Below are positions 1-8,304 of a stretch of 46,149 bases of DNA, one piece after another; position 1 is the stretch's first letter; each line of letters opens with the position of its first letter. The stretch is from Polyangiaceae bacterium (GTDB lineage Bacteria; Myxococcota_A; Polyangia; Polyangiales; Polyangiaceae). The notes beneath the pieces are model-generated. The model made no database searches. It worked only from the letters and a program-made list of their open reading frames with translations, and had not been told where the DNA came from. The stretch covers positions 1 to 46,149 of the forward strand of contig WQZB01000039.1 in NCBI GenBank assembly GCA_009780955.1, written 5' to 3'. A program made the position numbers and the translations under genes.

Positions 1-1
1 C

Positions 2-946
2 GGCATCGACGCGTGCGTATTCACGGGGTCGACAGCAACAGGTCACAAGGTGCGGGTGCGCTGCGCCGAGCACGGCATCCCCGCGAGCGTCGAGATGGGC
101 GGAAAAGACGCGGCCATCGTGCTCGGCGATTGCGATCTCGAGCGGACCGCAGCAGGCATCACCCACTGGGCCTTGAGCAACGTCGGCCAAGCGTGTGGCG
201 CGATCGAGATCGCGCTCGTCGAGGACGCGATCGCAGATCCTTTCGTGTCGCTCATGGCAGACGCGTGGCGCCGGCTGTGCGTCGGTCCGGGCGAGGGCGA
301 GTGCGCCGAGCTCTCGCCCATGGCCCACCCGGGCCAGCTCGAGATCGTGCGGCGTCACGTCGATGAGGCTGTCGCCGCTGGAGCAAAGCTCGCAAGCGGC
401 GGCGCGCCGACGCCGACCGGTAGCGGCTTGTTCTATCCGCCGACGCTGCTCGATGAATGTAGCGAATCGATGAGCGTGGTGCGCGACGAGACGTTCGGCC
501 CCGTGCTCGCCGTCGTGCGCGTCGCGAGCGCCGCCGAAGCGGTGCGTGTCGTCAATCGCGGACGCTACGGCCTCGGCGCATCGATCTGGACGCGTGACAT
601 CGAGCGCGCCAAGCGCCTCGCCCGTCAGCTCGACGTCGGCGTCGTCGACATCAACAACCACGCGTTCACCGGCGCATGTTCGTCGCTCCCGTGGAGCGGT
701 ACGCGCGACACCGGCTACTCGGTCGCCAACGGCCCCGAGTCGCTGCTCACTTTCACCCGTCCGCGCACCATCGTCGTCGATCGCTCGCATCACCCGGAGT
801 CGTTCTGGATGCCGTTCGACGCCGATATGGCGAGGGTCAGCGGGCTGCTCATCGACGCGCAGCTCATGCGCTTGAAGAAGGTGTGGCAATTGCCGATACT
901 CATGCGCCGGCGCGTCGCCACCGTTCGCAAATTCTTCTCGAGATAG
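2..946 (+). CDS. aldehyde dehydrogenase, C-terminal part (5' end outside window)
   Basis: This is an NAD(P)-dependent aldehyde dehydrogenase that oxidises an aldehyde to the acid. The frame is open from the window edge, so the N-terminal nucleotide-binding half is missing. The visible part begins with the family motif FTGSTATGHKV, then EMGGKDAAIVL, whose Glu is the family's general base. Next comes the catalytic-Cys region (VGQACGAIE) and later the DETFGPVLAVV block. The last 60 or so residues extend past the usual ALDH end as a basic helical tail (ending MRRRVATVRKFFSR), which could touch a membrane. The next gene, a GMC oxidoreductase, starts 11 bases downstream, so the two probably act in sequence on one alcohol substrate. 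The subfamily looks closest to succinate-semialdehyde-type ALDHs, but the substrate cannot be read from sequence. Confidence 0.9.
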   Translation, partial: GIDACVFTGSTATGHKVRVRCAEHGIPASVEMGGKDAAIVLGDCDLERTAAGITHWALSNVGQACGAIEIALVEDAIADPFVSLMADAWRRLCVGPGEGECAELSPMAHPGQLEIVRRHVDEAVAAGAKLASGGAPTPTGSGLFYPPTLLDECSESMSVVRDETFGPVLAVVRVASAAEAVRVVNRGRYGLGASIWTRDIERAKRLARQLDVGVVDINNHAFTGACSSLPWSGTRDTGYSVANGPESLLTFTRPRTIVVDRSHHPESFWMPFDADMARVSGLLIDAQLMRLKKVWQLPILMRRRVATVRKFFSR

Positions 947-957
947 CGGGATTCATC

Positions 958-2877
958 GTGCTGAATGGTAGGCATCACCGTATCGCTCTTGCGCTCGCGC
1001 GCACCCTGATCCCCGGCACCGAGCGCCTCCCCGCGCCTGACGCGGCGCTCATCGCGCGCGCCGAGATGATGCTCCATGAAACGGCGCCGTCGCTGGTGCC
1101 GGCGTGGCGCTGGCTGCACGACGCGATCGATGTCGCGAGTGTCGCGCAGACAGGTCGGCGTTTTCATGCGCTCGATGACGCCCGCCGCACCCGCGTCGTC
1201 GAGCGCTGGCAGGCGAGCGGCGGCGGACGCGTACCGCTATCGCTCGTGGCGCTCCTCTACAAGCTCCTGCACTTTGACACGCCTGAAATGCACGCGGCCA
1301 TGGGCGGGCGCCTTCGCCCTGAGCGGCGTGTCGTCGACAGACCGCGCTGGCTCGACCAAATCCATCGCGCCAGCACTTGGTCGGACGGTGACATCGAATG
1401 CGACGTGGTCGTCGTCGGCACTGGCGCTGGCGGCGCCTTTGTCGGGCGCGAGCTTGCCAAGCGCGGTTACGCCGTCGTCTTCATCGAGAAGGGTGAACAC
1501 CTGCGTCGCGACGCCTTCGACGGCAGCTCCGTCGAAGCGTACAGGCGGTTTTTGCGATCGAGCTTCGCGATCGGTAACGCCATCATTCCGATCTTCAGCG
1601 GCGAGCTGGTGGGCGGCTCGACGGCGGTAAACGGAGGCACCTGTTTTCACACACCGCCGTGGATCCTCGACGACTGGTGCGAGAAGCTTGGCACTTCTGA
1701 TCTATCACCCGAAAACATGGCCGACTATTTCGCGCGCGTCGAGAACGTGCTCGACGTGGCGCCGTCTCTCCAGCGTGAGGTCGGACCGATTCGCGACGTC
1801 GTGGCGCGCGGTTGCGACGCGCTCGGTTGGCACCACTTTCCTATCCGCCGTAACGCCCGTGGCTGCACCGGCACCGGCTTTTGCCACTTCGGCTGCCCGT
1901 CGGATGCGCGGCGCAGCACCAACCTGTCTGCGATCCCGAATGCGCTCGAGAGTGGAGCCATGCTGCTCACCGAGGCGATCGTCGACGAGATCACCCTCTC
2001 GGGTAACCGCGCCACCGGCGTCAGCGTCGTGGCCAAGAGCGGCCAGCGCATTCGCGTGCGCGCGGAGGCCGTCGTGCTTGCGGCCGGCACGTTGGCGACG
2101 CCGCTGCTCCTTTTGGACCAAGGGATCTGCAACACGAGCGGCCAGGTCGGTCGCAATCTGTCGATACATCCAAGCGTCGGCGTGCTCGGTTTGATGGAGG
2201 AAGAGATCAACGGTCATCACTTCACCCCACAAGGCTACGGTTGCGATGAGTTCTTGCGCGACGGAGAGCTCATTCTCACGGCGCAACCCGACACCAACGT
2301 GGCGGCGAGCCTGTTCCCGCTCACCGGCAAGCCGCTCATGAACGTGCTCGAGTCGTTGCCACACCTCGCGGGGCTGGGGCTCCTCATTCGCGACCACTCG
2401 GCGAACGGCCGAGTCTGGCGCGACGTCGGCGGTCGACCGCTCATCACCTACCACGTGACCCCTGAAGATAGGGCACTCTTGCAGGCCGGGATGGTGCACT
2501 GCATGGAGATGCTCCTCGCCGCCGGAGCCACGCGCTTCTACCCGACGCTCGCGTCGATGCCGATCGTCCTGCCGCACCAGATCGGCGAATTCCGCGCGAT
2601 GCTCCCAAGAGCCGCGGATTACTCGTTCGTCAGCTACCACCCGCTAGGCACGTGCCGCATGGGTAAAGATCCGCGCAATAGCGTTGTCGGCCTCGATCAC
2701 CAAACGCACGACGTACGGCGCCTCTACATCGCCGACGGCAGCACCGTGCCAGGGCCGCTCGGCGTCAATCCCCAACTCACTATCATGAGCATGGCGGTGC
2801 GCGCCGCCGATCGCATCCACGACGCGCTCGGCCGGGCGACCATGACGACCGCGCGCGACGAGCGTTTGGTATCGTGA
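958..2877 (+). CDS. GMC-family FAD-dependent alcohol oxidoreductase
   Basis: This enzyme is predicted to oxidise an alcohol to an aldehyde using FAD. The first 140 or so residues are a helical region like that of bacterial and plant long-chain fatty alcohol oxidases. Then comes the Rossmann dinucleotide motif VVVVGTGAGGAFVGREL. A Cys-rich stretch (CTGTGFCHFGC) follows, and the C-terminal GMC signature HPLGTCRMG leads to DGSTVPGPLGVNPQLTIMSMA. The start is a GTG at 958, because homology-like sequence begins near it and the upstream frame overlaps the ALDH gene; an ATG at about 1069 is possible but would cut the helical domain. It lies 11 bases after the ALDH, so alcohol to aldehyde to acid is the likely joint reaction. 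The exact substrate is unknown. Confidence 0.9.
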   Translation: MLNGRHHRIALALARTLIPGTERLPAPDAALIARAEMMLHETAPSLVPAWRWLHDAIDVASVAQTGRRFHALDDARRTRVVERWQASGGGRVPLSLVALLYKLLHFDTPEMHAAMGGRLRPERRVVDRPRWLDQIHRASTWSDGDIECDVVVVGTGAGGAFVGRELAKRGYAVVFIEKGEHLRRDAFDGSSVEAYRRFLRSSFAIGNAIIPIFSGELVGGSTAVNGGTCFHTPPWILDDWCEKLGTSDLSPENMADYFARVENVLDVAPSLQREVGPIRDVVARGCDALGWHHFPIRRNARGCTGTGFCHFGCPSDARRSTNLSAIPNALESGAMLLTEAIVDEITLSGNRATGVSVVAKSGQRIRVRAEAVVLAAGTLATPLLLLDQGICNTSGQVGRNLSIHPSVGVLGLMEEEINGHHFTPQGYGCDEFLRDGELILTAQPDTNVAASLFPLTGKPLMNVLESLPHLAGLGLLIRDHSANGRVWRDVGGRPLITYHVTPEDRALLQAGMVHCMEMLLAAGATRFYPTLASMPIVLPHQIGEFRAMLPRAADYSFVSYHPLGTCRMGKDPRNSVVGLDHQTHDVRRLYIADGSTVPGPLGVNPQLTIMSMAVRAADRIHDALGRATMTTARDERLVS

Positions 2878-2938
2878 GGTGGTCGTGTCGATGGCGACGA
2901 CTTCGAGGTCGTCTGAATGCCTGAATCGCCGCGGTGCT

Positions 2939-4060
2939 TCACCTTCGAAAAACGAGAATGAGCTCTTTTTTCGTCCCACGATGAGCACGCCGCGAACGTC
3001 GGACGTCTGGAATTCGGTCCTCGACGACCTTCACGAGGTTGAGGGTAGGAGCGTGTTGCTCAAACAAATAGAGGATCATCTCCGCCGGATGACGCGTAGA
3101 TTGCTTTCTACGAACCGTCTCGCCAACGACGAGAACGCAATGACCACCAGTCCGAACGCGCGGCACGACTTTCGTCGCCAACGAAACGATCATGCGTTCA
3201 AACAAATCGTGGCGATCGGTCGGCTCTGGCGCGTAATTTTCTACATCGCGTTCCAAAAACCAAAGTCGCAACCGATTGTCGCGCTCGTAGTCCAGCGCGT
3301 TCATGTACGGTGGGCTCGTTATTATGGCGTCCAGTTCCTCCGGCGGTTGAAAATGCTCGATCGATTTCGATGACACGACTGCATGAGTTCCATCTAAGCG
3401 TTTGAGATCGTTCTCATTTTTGAGGGCTCGAGCAACCTTCTTGAGCATACGGGGAGCCAGCGGCCGATACTCGTACAGCTCGGGAAACTGCCCCTTGGGA
3501 AAATTCTGCTCTCGCAAATAAGGAACTAGGTGGCTACTCGGATAGGAGAGAAATCCGGGGCGTTGATGATGCAGAATGCCGAGAAAGCAGGCGAGAACAA
3601 AATAATCCTTTCGAGCCATGCATTCGTCAGCAAAACGAATCGCTTCACCAAGCGTCCTTGGATGGAAGAATCGGCGAACCCATGCAGGAACTTCGCGGAG
3701 TCGCGGCGGTTCACGTAGCGCAGCGGCTGCCAAGATCGAAGAGAGTCGCTCCTTGGCCGTCTCCAAAGATGAGGGTGGGGCCAGCTTTGCCCTCGTCAAG
3801 ACTATTGCATACGAGCTTGTGTCAGACGCGACAACCGTTCGACCCAAAAGGGCACACTCGAGGGGAATCGTCCCGGATCCGCAAAACGGATCTGCGACGA
3901 TATCCGATGGTCGCGTGAACTCGCGTATGAGATCGGCCGCGATGACGCTCTTTAACTTCCCAATGTAGGGCGACAGCTGATGCAGCTTGCTCTCCGAAGC
4001 TGTGCAAGGGCGCCTCCAGCCCGCAGGAGCGCGCATTGGTTTTGCGTGAGCCGAGCGCAT
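2939..4060 (-). CDS. DNA methyltransferase (SPPY type, probably N4-cytosine) of the ParA-SIR2 cassette
   Basis: This is a 373-residue SAM-dependent DNA amino-methyltransferase. The SAM-binding motif DPFCGSGT sits at residues 57-64, preceded by a motif-X-like stretch (HQLSPYIGK). The catalytic motif DAIITSPPY sits at 244-252, with about 180 residues between them that could hold the target-recognition region. SAM site first and catalytic site second, with a long gap, is the alpha-type order. The SPPY form favours N4-cytosine over N6-adenine, but this is not certain. Its ATG follows the TAG of the SIR2 gene directly (TAGATG), so translation is coupled. No restriction endonuclease gene is visible nearby. 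The gene is more A+T-rich than the GMC gene it converges on, 61 bases away, which suggests transfer. Confidence 0.85.
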   Translation of the reverse strand: MRSAHAKPMRAPAGWRRPCTASESKLHQLSPYIGKLKSVIAADLIREFTRPSDIVADPFCGSGTIPLECALLGRTVVASDTSSYAIVLTRAKLAPPSSLETAKERLSSILAAAALREPPRLREVPAWVRRFFHPRTLGEAIRFADECMARKDYFVLACFLGILHHQRPGFLSYPSSHLVPYLREQNFPKGQFPELYEYRPLAPRMLKKVARALKNENDLKRLDGTHAVVSSKSIEHFQPPEELDAIITSPPYMNALDYERDNRLRLWFLERDVENYAPEPTDRHDLFERMIVSLATKVVPRVRTGGHCVLVVGETVRRKQSTRHPAEMILYLFEQHAPTLNLVKVVEDRIPDVRRSRRAHRGTKKELILVFRR

Positions 4061-4933
4061 CTACCAATCCTGGCGATTCACAATATCGAGTCGCGCCGCA
4101 TCCACCAGCATACGCAACTCCTTCAAGGAGTCCGCCAACTCCTTATGGTGGTTCGCAGAGTCGTAGAGCACGGCATGAAGATTCATGCTTGTCTCCATGA
4201 TCTCGAGCACCGCAGGTGCAACGCTTCCTCGAGACATGACCATGAAATGAGGGCGAGTCCCACCAAATCGATAGGCGTAGTTCTCGAGCAACAGCTGAAT
4301 GTCTGGATCGCGCATCGACACGCCCAAGAATACGAATGTGTGAGTCAGAAACAGTGCTTCCAGCAGTTGATAAAAATGGCCGTATTTGGTACGCGCACGA
4401 GCATAGTCACTTCGGGAAAAAATCGCGTTCTCGGGCGAGTCAACCGAGCCGTGAACCTTGAGAACGACGCGCTGCGTTCGCCTGAAGGCGTCGGCTACGT
4501 CAGCGTCGTGGTAAGACTTGACGATTACCGTATTTTGTTGAATGTGGTTCGCTCTGTTCTCGTAGATTTTTTCGAAGTTCGTCGTCAGGACGAATCGCGA
4601 ATCGAGCGCAGATATGTGGTCATGGATCTCGGCGTGAGAAAATCGCTTCTCGACGAACTCTTCAAGCAGAATGCGCTTGAATACATCGTTTCGCAGGTGC
4701 TTCCGGACGAGTTCGCAGGCGGTGAGCAAATCGTTTGCGTCAATGCACCCGACGATCTCGTTGCACTTGGTCGAATCTGCTACATGCTGTGCGGCATGGC
4801 GCAGATATTCGGTCCAGTCTTTGGGCCGTTCGCCAGCATCATTCACAGCGTTCTTCGAGATACCCGCTCCGAGAAAGAGAACCGAGCGTCGGCGAGCAAT
4901 ATCGTCGACCAAGTCCTGCGGCCAGTCGATCAT
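4061..4933 (-). CDS. SIR2-like NAD-binding protein, putative defence NADase
   Basis: This 290-residue stand-alone SIR2-like domain protein (SIR2_2 type) has the motifs in the expected order: LFLGAGIS (about 19-26) for NAD binding, TTNFE (117-121) with the conserved Asn, KVHGS (159-163) with the conserved His, and VFLGVSMRDPDIQ (201-213) closing the fold. In phage-defence systems such as Thoeris ThsA, DSR, SIR2-HerA and SPARSA, this family hydrolyses NAD+ to stop the infected cell; that is family knowledge, not seen here. The zinc-binding Cys pairs of true sirtuin deacetylases are absent. Its start overlaps the ParA stop by 4 bases (ATGA) and its stop touches the methyltransferase start, so the three proteins are made together. 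Local G+C drops to about 45-50% in places, unlike the flanks. Confidence 0.85.
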   Translation of the reverse strand: MIDWPQDLVDDIARRRSVLFLGAGISKNAVNDAGERPKDWTEYLRHAAQHVADSTKCNEIVGCIDANDLLTACELVRKHLRNDVFKRILLEEFVEKRFSHAEIHDHISALDSRFVLTTNFEKIYENRANHIQQNTVIVKSYHDADVADAFRRTQRVVLKVHGSVDSPENAIFSRSDYARARTKYGHFYQLLEALFLTHTFVFLGVSMRDPDIQLLLENYAYRFGGTRPHFMVMSRGSVAPAVLEIMETSMNLHAVLYDSANHHKELADSLKELRMLVDAARLDIVNRQDW

Positions 4934-5988
4934 TGCGTCACCGCTGCGGTGCCACGAGCAGTCTTGAGGTTCCGAAGCAATGAAGTGGAGAGCGCGGTAA
5001 TGAACTCCTTGTAGTCATCTTGTTGCGAGAATTGTCCACCGTTCAGGCCATCACCGCTGACGAGTTGGTGGATAGGCGCGCGGGCGCTCTGTGCAAGGGG
5101 AACCAAGCTGTACATATGTGGCACATCACCGAGCCGGAGATTCTCCTGTCTGAGTGAGCCGCCAACCATCCCGGTTAGATGCTCCTGAATATTTGCGGGG
5201 ATCTCCTCAAGGATCTGCTCGTAGGCCGACGTAGGACGTTTCTTGTTTCGTATCGTCTTCGTGATGTACTGCTGCACGGTGTAACCGACGAACCGGCTCA
5301 TCTCAGAAGCGCTCTTCTTTATTGCATACTGCCAGAGTTCTTTGCCGTGATTCTGTTCGCACTGAGCGAGCCCAGTTTCGTACTGCTGGTGCCATCGCGT
5401 TAGCCACTCGGCGATGTTGGCAATGCCTATGAGGCTGAAGATGTCGCACCCCATCGGAGCAACGAAGAAGTCCACGCCAAGAAGTACCGAGCGGTTCAGT
5501 GCTCCTAGACTTGGGCCGACGTCGTAGACGATCAGATCGTACTTGGGCTGGATGTTGCAAAGAAGGTGGGTATTCCAATTGCTAACGCGAGCACCACCCA
5601 AATTCCCGCCAATGAGATTGGTCCAACCTTGGCTCAACTGATCTTCGAGAAGAGCGATTTGTGGATGGCCTGGAAGAACGGAGACCCCGAAACGGTTCGT
5701 GTCAGCGGCTGCCGGGGTGAATCCGACGTTGGGGGAAGCGTCACCCGCGAGAAGAGGTTTGAGTACCTCGTTCAGTGAATCCACGCCCGAACCACCGGTG
5801 TGGTAGATCTGCTCGGTTAACTCCTCCGGCAGGACGAGCTGCGTCGCATTGCACTGAGGGTCGGCGTCGACAAGAAGCACGTTGAGCTTGTGCTCCAGGG
5901 CGAGGCACGACGCCACATTGCAAGCGAGAGTGGTCTTACCCACTCCACCTTTGTTGTTGAAAAAGCAGACGCTTACGTTTAGCCGCAC
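4930..5988 (-). CDS. ParA/MinD-like ATPase of the SIR2-methyltransferase cassette
   Basis: This is a 352-residue deviant-Walker ATPase. The Walker A motif KGGVGKTT is at residues 13-20 with the signature Lys, DADPQ follows at 41-45, and the Walker B-like segment is LIVYDVGPSLGALNRS. The C-terminal half is longer than a minimal chromosomal ParA, with a region around QQYITKTIRNKKRPTSAYEQ that I do not recognise. No ParB gene or obvious centromere repeat is adjacent, so a partition role is not supported. The GTG at 5988 is the only reasonable start; the ParA fold begins at once (LNVSVCFFNNKGG). It is the first gene of a coupled trio, overlapping the SIR2 gene by 4 bases. It may act as an ATP-driven sensor or scaffold for the SIR2 effector (inference). 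Confidence 0.85.
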   Translation of the reverse strand: MRLNVSVCFFNNKGGVGKTTLACNVASCLALEHKLNVLLVDADPQCNATQLVLPEELTEQIYHTGGSGVDSLNEVLKPLLAGDASPNVGFTPAAADTNRFGVSVLPGHPQIALLEDQLSQGWTNLIGGNLGGARVSNWNTHLLCNIQPKYDLIVYDVGPSLGALNRSVLLGVDFFVAPMGCDIFSLIGIANIAEWLTRWHQQYETGLAQCEQNHGKELWQYAIKKSASEMSRFVGYTVQQYITKTIRNKKRPTSAYEQILEEIPANIQEHLTGMVGGSLRQENLRLGDVPHMYSLVPLAQSARAPIHQLVSGDGLNGGQFSQQDDYKEFITALSTSLLRNLKTARGTAAVTQ

Positions 5989-6111
5989 GTCAGCAGGACA
6001 CGACAGGTCTCCGCCGAGCGCAATAGTTTTCGCTGGGGCCCGGTCGCTCTTGGTCCGCTTCCGGGCGCCGGAGGATCATCGATCGGGCCCACTTCGCCGC
6101 TCCTCCGTGTT

Positions 6112-6636
6112 TCAGTGCTTCACGCGCTCGACCACCGGCTTTCCGTTTGCCGTCCCCCTGATCTCGATCCAGTCGACGCGGAGCCAACCCGCAACGTGCA
6201 CGAAGACGCTGCCCACCCGCGCCGGTGCGCCGTTGATCGTCGCGATCGGATCCGCGATGCATTTTCCGTCGCGCTTGTGGATCACGATCTCGATCGCCCG
6301 ATCGGGGGCAGCCTTGACCGTCATGAGAACCTTGCTTTCCTTGACGGACCGCTGTGCCACCTGTTGCCCCTTCACGCCGTAGACGCTGCGGTCGAGGAAG
6401 TTGAGGTCCTCGGTCACGTTCCCCTTCTCGACCTGAAGCCAGTACGCGTACACCGGCTGCTCACCAACAGGGACGCAATCGCCGTCGAGGTGAAGGCCGT
6501 AGTGCACCTGGTTGCGGTCATCGCTCTTGCCGATGAAGAACACGCTCTGGACGTCGCTCGGATGAAACCTCGGGTCCGCTCGGGCGCTGGTAGAAGCCGC
6601 GAGGAGGGCACTCACGATGAGAGGCACGCGGCACAT
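6112..6636 (-). CDS. exported DUF4833-like protein
   Basis: This is a predicted 174-residue secreted or periplasmic protein of unknown function. It starts with a signal peptide (MCRVPLIVSALLAASTSARA) with a probable cut after ARA. The mature part contains SVFFIGKSDDRNQVHYGLHLDGDC and PVYAYWLQVEKG, which resemble the DUF4833 family. The ATG at 6634-6636 is chosen over a longer upstream reading because the signal peptide begins there. It is divergent from the inositol-monophosphatase gene, with 28 bases between the starts. It lies on the same strand as, and 123 bases upstream of, the ParA-SIR2-methyltransferase cassette. No strong terminator is seen between them, so partial read-through is possible. 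Confidence 0.65.
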   Translation of the reverse strand: MCRVPLIVSALLAASTSARADPRFHPSDVQSVFFIGKSDDRNQVHYGLHLDGDCVPVGEQPVYAYWLQVEKGNVTEDLNFLDRSVYGVKGQQVAQRSVKESKVLMTVKAAPDRAIEIVIHKRDGKCIADPIATINGAPARVGSVFVHVAGWLRVDWIEIRGTANGKPVVERVKH

Positions 6637-6664
6637 CAGGTAGATGTGATAGGCATCGGAACCT

Positions 6665-7483
6665 ATGCTGTCCACCGATCCGGATCTGATGGAGGTGATG
6701 ACGCGAGCCGGGCTTCGGGCCGCTGACGCGCTTCGCGACGCCGCGAACCGCCTTGAACGCCTCGAGGTCCACGAGAAGGGGGCGGCCGATTTCGTCTCGA
6801 GCGCCGATCTTCGATCGGAGGAGATCTTACGCGAGGATCTCTCCCGTGCGTTCCCTGACCACGGCTTCATGATGGAAGAATCGGCTCACGCGGAGCGTGG
6901 CTCGGCAAGGGCACGCTTCATCGTTGACCCGCTCGATGGGACGACGAACTTCATCCGGGGCGTCCCAACCTTTGCCGTGTCGATCGCCCGAGAGCTCGAT
7001 GGCGTTGTCACGCATGGTGTCGTGATCGACGTGGCCCGTCGCGAGATCTTCTCCGCCGTGCGCGGGGGCGGCGCCTTCGTCGATGGCAAACGCATGACCA
7101 CATCGCGCGAGCTCGAACCCTCACGCATGGTCGTCGGGACGGGCATCCCGCACCACGGGCGCAGCGGGCATGCGGAGTACCTCGAGGCCCTTGGCAACGT
7201 CATGCGCGAGGTCGCGGGCATTCGTCGAATGGGCGCGGCCGCACTCGATCTCGCGTACGTCGCGGCCGGCCGCTTCGACGCGTTCTTCGAGACTGGGCTC
7301 GCTCCGTGGGACGTCGCGGCTGGGATGCTGCTCGTCCAGGAGGCCGGCGGTGTCGTCACGCGGACCGATGGCGGCGAGACTCGCCTCTCTGGCGATGTCC
7401 TCGCCTCCTCGAGCCAAGGCACGCACGACGCGATGCTCGGACGGCTCGCTCCCCTTCATCGCCGTCCACTGTTTTCCAAATAA
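6665..7483 (+). CDS. inositol monophosphatase family phosphatase
   Basis: This is a Mg2+-dependent sugar-phosphate phosphatase of the IMPase/SuhB/HisN fold, 272 residues. Metal-site motifs are clear: EE at 71-72, DPLDGTTNF at 88-96, and the C-terminal WDVAAGMLLVQEAGG. It could act on inositol phosphate, histidinol phosphate or a related sugar phosphate; the sequence does not decide. An inositol-3-phosphate synthase gene occurs 38 kb away in this window, which makes an inositol role plausible but not linked. The ATG at 6665 has a weak GGAA-type ribosome site. The gene ends just before the terminal repeat of an IS3-family element, with its stop and end intact. Confidence 0.85.
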   Translation: MLSTDPDLMEVMTRAGLRAADALRDAANRLERLEVHEKGAADFVSSADLRSEEILREDLSRAFPDHGFMMEESAHAERGSARARFIVDPLDGTTNFIRGVPTFAVSIARELDGVVTHGVVIDVARREIFSAVRGGGAFVDGKRMTTSRELEPSRMVVGTGIPHHGRSGHAEYLEALGNVMREVAGIRRMGAAALDLAYVAAGRFDAFFETGLAPWDVAAGMLLVQEAGGVVTRTDGGETRLSGDVLASSSQGTHDAMLGRLAPLHRRPLFSK

Positions 7484-7489
7484 GTAGGG

Positions 7490-7514
7490 TGAACCTCACC
7501 CGATTTGGTGGACA
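7490..7514 (+). repeat. IS3 copy A terminal inverted repeat, OrfB end
   Basis: This 25-bp end begins TGAACCTCACCCGATTTGG. It is identical in its outer bases to the OrfA-side end of copy B (33224) and matches the inverted complement of 8629-8653 at about 22 of 25 positions. Confidence 0.8.
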
Positions 7515-7520
7515 GATTGA

Positions 7521-8304
7521 TTATACCGCAAACGTGGTCACGTAAGACTTCAATTCAAACTCTATTGGACTGGTGAAGTCGAGGTGCGAGTGCAGTCGCT
7601 CGACGTTGTAGAAGTTGTCGATGTAGTGGCCGATGGCCTTTTCGGCAGCTTGGACCGTCATGTAGAGATCTCGTGGTCGACGAGTTCTGCGCGGAGCGTA
7701 GCGAAGAAGCTCTCGGCCACGGCATTGATGCTCCCAGCAATCGCCTTTCCGGCTCATGCTCTGGGTCATGTTGTATTATACAAGTTCCGCATGGTAGTCG
7801 GCGCTGGCGTAAGGACTGCCACGGTCGGTGTGGTGCACCAGTCCGCGGGGGACGCGTCGGCGCGTGTCGATCGCGCGCTTCAGAGCGGTCAAAGCGAGCT
7901 CGGTATCTTTCGCTTGGCTCATCGCCCAACCCACCACGCGTCGCGAAAACAAGTCGATAAGCACGGCGAGGTAGGACCAGCCTTCGTTCGTTGCGATGTA
8001 GGTTACGTCACCTGCCCAAGCTTGGTTCGGTGCGGCAGGCTCGAAGTGCCGAGCGAGCACGTTTCGCGCTGGTGCGCACGCCCTTTTTGCGAAGCGCACG
8101 ATGGATGCGCGGACTGCCATAGCGCTTGCTGCTGTTGGTGTGCGCCGCCTTGACTTCGACGACAAGCGCTGCGTCGGCCTTCGAACGCTCGCTCGAAGGA
8201 CGCTGCTTCCAGGCGTAAAAACCGCTGCGCGAGACGTCGAGCACATCGCAGAGAACACCCACGGGAAAGTTTGCCTTCTCCGCGTCCACGAGTTCGAACT
8301 TCAC
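7521..8304 (-). pseudogene. IS3-family transposase OrfB, broken (copy A)
   Basis: These are remains of the DDE (rve) transposase. The start (KFELVDAEKANFPVGVLCDV to HRALRKKGVR) is in one frame. The middle (NVLARHFEPAAPNQAWAGDV to SADYHAELV), with the first catalytic Asp in GDVTY and the second in HHTDRG, is in another. The end (EKAIGHYIDNFYNVERLHSH) carries the usual C-terminal block. About 35-40 codons between GVR and NVLAR appear deleted with a frame change. A TAA follows HAELV where an Arg codon is expected. The segment after GDCW shows two compensating shifts. The transposase is therefore inactive. Confidence 0.85.

Noticed and set aside
1705..2640. 311-residue minus-strand frame
   Set aside because: It is antisense to the GMC oxidoreductase, whose motifs are complete.
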